The notes beneath the pieces are model-generated. The model was given only the letters and a program-made list of their open reading frames with translations. It had not been told where the DNA came from and did no database searches. The position numbers and the translations under genes were made by a program. Below are positions 30,331 to 33,137 of a stretch of 33,137 nucleotides of DNA, one piece after another. Positions within the stretch are counted from its first letter, which is position 1, and each line of letters opens with the position of its first letter. The stretch spans positions 1-33,137 of the IMG/VR virus record IMGVR_UViG_3300009182_000011; one strand, 5' to 3'. The DNA comes from a virus.

Positions 30331-30822
30331 ATGGCAAACCCAAAAGGTGGCAGACCCCGCGGAGGCATACCTAACCCCGAGGTTATTGATCGCGAACAAG
30401 AAGTTGTGAAACTACGCCGCGGCGGTTTGACTTGGGATTTGATTGGCGAGCGCCTAAGTGTTCACCCAACAACCGCGCAAAAAGCTTACGAACGCGCACT
30501 TGCCCGCGTAGTCAAAGACGATGTTATTGCTATCAGGCACATTGAAACGGAACGCCTCGACCTAGCTCAGTCCGCTATCTGGGGCAAAGTGTTACAAGGT
30601 GACAACGCAAGCATTCAAAGCCTTATGCGCATTATGGAACGGCGCGCAAAACTGTTAGGCCTTGACCAACCAACACGCATACAAGCTGAGGTGATTACTT
30701 ATGACGCAAACTCAATCCAAGCCGAACTTGCCAGACTTTACGCTAACACCATCACAGCAGATAGCAACGCGCCGGATGATGTGGGAGAAGATACAGGCGA
30801 GAGCGAATCAACTGCCGCCTGA
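30331..30822 (+). CDS. terS: Terminase small subunit
   Basis: A 163-aa protein with a basic N-terminus (KGGRPRGG) and a helix-turn-helix-like segment (LTWDLIGERLSVHPTTAQKAYERAL) in outline, fitting DNA recognition by small terminases. The middle is helical (IMERRAKLLGLDQPTRI). It is directly before the large terminase, and they overlap by 122 bases. It would bind the phage packaging start; the site is not identified. Confidence 0.8.
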   Translation: MANPKGGRPRGGIPNPEVIDREQEVVKLRRGGLTWDLIGERLSVHPTTAQKAYERALARVVKDDVIAIRHIETERLDLAQSAIWGKVLQGDNASIQSLMRIMERRAKLLGLDQPTRIQAEVITYDANSIQAELARLYANTITADSNAPDDVGEDTGESESTAA

Positions 30823-32050
30823 AGGTGATTGGAACACTTACCTTGCCCTTGCCGGGCGTGGGTTTGGCAAGACTCGACTAGCGGCCGAATGGCTTGCTTG
30901 GAAGGCAACGCTAAACGCTGGCACTCGCTGGGCGATTGTTGCGCCGACTTTTGCTGACGCTCGCGACACTTGTGCGGAAGGGCCGAGCGGTATCGTGACT
31001 ATTTTGCGCGAATACGGAAGCCTTGAAAACTACAACCGAAGCAACGGCGAGATTTTGCTCAACAATAAAACCCGAATCAAGCTTTACTCAGCGGAAGAAC
31101 CTGACCGGCTTCGAGGCCCTAACTTTCACGGCGGCTGGTTTGATGAGTTGGCCGCTCAAAAAGCTGAAGCGTGGGATCAGTATCAACTCGCTTTGCGCCT
31201 TGGCACACACCCGCAAACTGTGGTCACAACAACTCCGCGCCCGATAAAGATTATCCGCGACCTGTCAAAGCGTGACGGCGTTCTTGTAGTCCGAGGCTCA
31301 ACCTTTGACAACGCCGCTAACCTCGCGCCAACAGCGCTTGCAGAACTTAGGTTGCGTTACGAAGGCACACGCCTTGGCAGGCAAGAGCTTTATGGTGAAG
31401 TCATTGAAGATGCTGACGGCGCTCTATGGACTCGCGAACAGATTGAAACGGCACGGCTTGAGGAACACCCGCCGTTGGTTCGTATCGTTGTTGCTATCGA
31501 CCCGGCGGTGACTTCAGGCGAACAATCTGATGAGACTGGAATCATTGTCGCCGGTGTAAGCAATGACGGCCACTATTACATTCTCGAAGATTTGACCTGT
31601 CGGCTATCGCCCGACGGCTGGGCGCGAGTAGCGGTTGACGCTTATCACAGATACCAAGCTGATCGTATCGTGGCTGAAACAAACAACGGCGGCGATATGA
31701 TTGAACTTTTGTTGAAACAAGTTGACCCTAGTGTGAGTTACCGCAAGGTCACAGCAACGCGAGGCAAACTGGTTAGGGCCGAGCCGATAGCTTCGCTGTC
31801 AGAACAATATCGCCTGCATATGACAAAGCCATTCCCGATGCTCGAAGACCAAATGTGCAACTACACAATCGACTCGAAAGATAGCCCTAACAACCTTGAC
31901 GCGATGGTTTGGGCGGTCACAGACTTAATGGCGAGCGCTTCAAGTATGATGGGTTTAGCAGCGTTAGCGAAGTTTTGCCCAGCTTGTCGAATGCCAGCGC
32001 CTCAAAGGGCTATGGCTTGCCCAAGTTGCGGCGCAGATTTAGGAGAGTAA
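30701..32050 (+). CDS. terL: Terminase large subunit with C-terminal zinc ribbon
   Basis: A 449-aa protein with Walker A GRGFGKT (52-58), Walker B WFDE (146-149), and a RuvC-like nuclease domain starting at VVAIDPAVTSGEQSDE and ending with NNLDAMVWAVTDLM. The last 25 residues hold FCPACRMPAPQ and CPSCG, with Cys426, Cys429, Cys440 and Cys443, a zinc-ribbon-like tail beyond the usual end. ATG 30701 has GAGGTG 7 bases upstream; ATG 30776 or 30779 would reduce the overlap with the small subunit. It pumps DNA into the prohead and cuts it. Confidence 0.92.
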   Translation: MTQTQSKPNLPDFTLTPSQQIATRRMMWEKIQARANQLPPEGDWNTYLALAGRGFGKTRLAAEWLAWKATLNAGTRWAIVAPTFADARDTCAEGPSGIVTILREYGSLENYNRSNGEILLNNKTRIKLYSAEEPDRLRGPNFHGGWFDELAAQKAEAWDQYQLALRLGTHPQTVVTTTPRPIKIIRDLSKRDGVLVVRGSTFDNAANLAPTALAELRLRYEGTRLGRQELYGEVIEDADGALWTREQIETARLEEHPPLVRIVVAIDPAVTSGEQSDETGIIVAGVSNDGHYYILEDLTCRLSPDGWARVAVDAYHRYQADRIVAETNNGGDMIELLLKQVDPSVSYRKVTATRGKLVRAEPIASLSEQYRLHMTKPFPMLEDQMCNYTIDSKDSPNNLDAMVWAVTDLMASASSMMGLAALAKFCPACRMPAPQRAMACPSCGADLGE

Positions 32051-32392
32051 ATGAGTGTTGTTATCCCCAACTCGGTCACTATCGACCAAGGCGCAGACTT
32101 TTATTTGAATGTTACTTGGTTGGATCCAAACGGAACGCCTTACAACCTGACCGGTTACACCGCGACTTTTACGCTTAGACAAGATTTTGGCAAGCCGATT
32201 ATTTGGACTTTGACCGAATCAAGCGGCCTGACTTTGGGCGGTTCAGCTGGAACGATTGTCATTCACGCGACTAGCGCTCAGACTTCACAGCCTGAAGGTT
32301 CGTATGTTGCTGAGCTTATGGTGGCTAACGGCTCGGTCAAGACTTCTCTAATCAAGGGCCACATTGTTTTGAAAGCGAAGGTTGCTCCGTAA
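32051..32392 (+). CDS. Beta-sandwich virion protein (LtfC/p132-like)
   Basis: A 113-aa protein. NSVTIDQGADFYLNVTWLDPNG followed by YNLTGYTATFTLRQD in outline, and a final SYVAELMVANGSVKTSLIKG, match the small beta-sandwich proteins found beside fibres in actinophages (LtfC/p132/Gp6 type, or the BppU N-terminal type). It shares one base with the terminase-side stop codon and one with the fibre ATG. It likely anchors the fibre to the virion. The family name is my recollection. Confidence 0.65.
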   Translation: MSVVIPNSVTIDQGADFYLNVTWLDPNGTPYNLTGYTATFTLRQDFGKPIIWTLTESSGLTLGGSAGTIVIHATSAQTSQPEGSYVAELMVANGSVKTSLIKGHIVLKAKVAP

Positions 32393-33137
32393 TGGCTGAC
32401 TCGATTATTGTTCAACCGATTGTTCCTACGATTACTGTCAGCGGTGTAGGCCCGCAAGGGTTGAAGGGTGACACAGGAAGCACCGGCGCGACTGGCGCAA
32501 CAGGGCCAAAAGGTGACACCGGGGCAGGCGTTCCAACAGGCGGAACAACTGGGCAGATTCTTTCGAAGATTGACGGCACGAACTACAACACTCAATGGAT
32601 TGCTACGCCCGCAACTGGCGTGACTTCAATCACCGCAGGGTCAGGTTTGACTGGCGGAACGATTACTAGCTCAGGCACGATCGCTGTTGATACTTCGGTT
32701 ATTGTTGCCACTTCGCAAAAGGCCGCCGCTAATGGCGTGGCTACACTTGACGGCTTAGGGCTAATCCCACAAAATCAACTGCCAGCGGTTGCTATCACTA
32801 ACACTTTTGTTGTCGCTACTCAGGCGGCTATGTTGGCGTTGACCGCGCAAGAGGGCGATGTTGCTGTTCGCACCGATGTTAGTAAGTCATTCATTTTGAC
32901 TGCTGTTCCTGCTTCAACTTTAGGCAACTGGCAAGAGTTGTTGACCCCGGCTCAGGGTGTTACTTCGATTGCGACAACCTCACCGCTCACCGGCGGGACA
33001 ATCACTTCGACTGGAACGCTTGGGCTGGATCAAAGCTTGTTGGCTATTGCTAACACACAGGTTAGTGGGCTTGGCACGGCTTCGACTAAAGACATTCCTG
33101 CGACTGGTAACGCTTCGGCAACGCAAGTGGTTTACGG
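32392..33137 (+). CDS. Tail/virion fibre protein, N-terminal part (gene crosses the circular join)
   Basis: The 5' part of the fibre that ends at 1294. After about 20 residues a collagen-like run of about nine Gly-X-Y triplets starts at GPQGLKGDTGSTGATGATG and ends at GPKGDTGAG, followed by TGQILSKIDGTNY and a linker (ITAGSGLTGGTITSSGTIAV) typical of phage fibres. Full length is 638 aa. The collagen-type helix trimerises the protein. It follows the terminase and beta-sandwich genes, not the tail genes, so it might be a capsid or neck fibre as well as a tail fibre. Confidence 0.8.
   Translation, partial: MADSIIVQPIVPTITVSGVGPQGLKGDTGSTGATGATGPKGDTGAGVPTGGTTGQILSKIDGTNYNTQWIATPATGVTSITAGSGLTGGTITSSGTIAVDTSVIVATSQKAAANGVATLDGLGLIPQNQLPAVAITNTFVVATQAAMLALTAQEGDVAVRTDVSKSFILTAVPASTLGNWQELLTPAQGVTSIATTSPLTGGTITSTGTLGLDQSLLAIANTQVSGLGTASTKDIPATGNASATQVVY
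33015..33137. repeat. Direct repeat, right copy (circular join)
   Basis: Exact copy of bases 1-123. Joining the copies fuses the ORF that starts at 32392 with the one that ends at 1294 in the same frame, which supports circularity. Confidence 0.95.

Overview
The window is a complete or nearly complete genome of a tailed bacteriophage with siphovirus-type genes, assembled as a circle. The first 123 bases (1-123) recur exactly as the last 123 (33015-33137), and a tail-fibre gene reads in frame across the join, so the unit is about 33,014 bp, circular or circularly permuted. All recognisable genes are on the + strand, tightly packed with ATGA, TAATG or GTGA overlaps. A WhiB-family Fe-S protein, a group essentially confined to Actinobacteria and their phages, points to an actinobacterial host. 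Intermediate base composition by eye would fit a freshwater actinobacterium, but that is inference. I see no integrase, immunity repressor, DNA polymerase, primase, helicase or tRNA gene.

Layout, starting from the packaging genes. Small and large terminase (30331-32050) are followed by a beta-sandwich protein and a collagen-motif fibre that crosses the join (32051-1294). The head genes follow: a 38-aa ORF, portal, MuF-like protein, small virion protein, fused prohead protease/scaffold and a major capsid protein with an inserted domain (1294-7202), closed by a UUCG-loop terminator. Next come connector, tail-terminator and tail-tube genes (7269-10109) and a second strong terminator. Then come the tail assembly chaperones with a canonical -1 slippery site (CCCAAAA), an HK97 gp10-like protein, a 722-aa tape measure, a distal tail protein and a second fibre (10186-15651). 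The lysis genes (coiled-coil/TM protein, small Cys/His endolysin, holin-like protein) lie inside the tail cluster (15651-16617) before a Gp37-like tail protein and a small protein (16620-18004).

The accessory and DNA-metabolism half (18070-30320) has an HTH-like protein paired with a metallophosphoesterase, an ERF recombinase, a run of small proteins ending at a terminator (21970-22006), an FmdB zinc ribbon with an HNH protein, an excisionase-like HTH, two cysteine-rich miniproteins, a DNA methyltransferase, a GNAT protein carrying a G9 tract, a replication-initiator-like HTH protein, a Cas4-like nuclease, a DUF1599-like protein, a RusA resolvase, WhiB, an SSB-like protein, a ParB-like protein and a Mom-family DNA-modification protein beside the terminase.

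The genes suggest a phage that borrows the host replisome, supplies its own recombination set (ERF, Cas4-like exonuclease, RusA, SSB-like), and invests in DNA modification (methyltransferase, GNAT, ParB-like and Mom-like proteins), probably against restriction. Other notable signals are 11 in-frame copies of the palindrome GCGGCCGC, a repeated ribosome-binding cassette (GGAGGGANACAAAATG), a zinc-ribbon tail on the large terminase, and a fibre module placed between terminase and portal.
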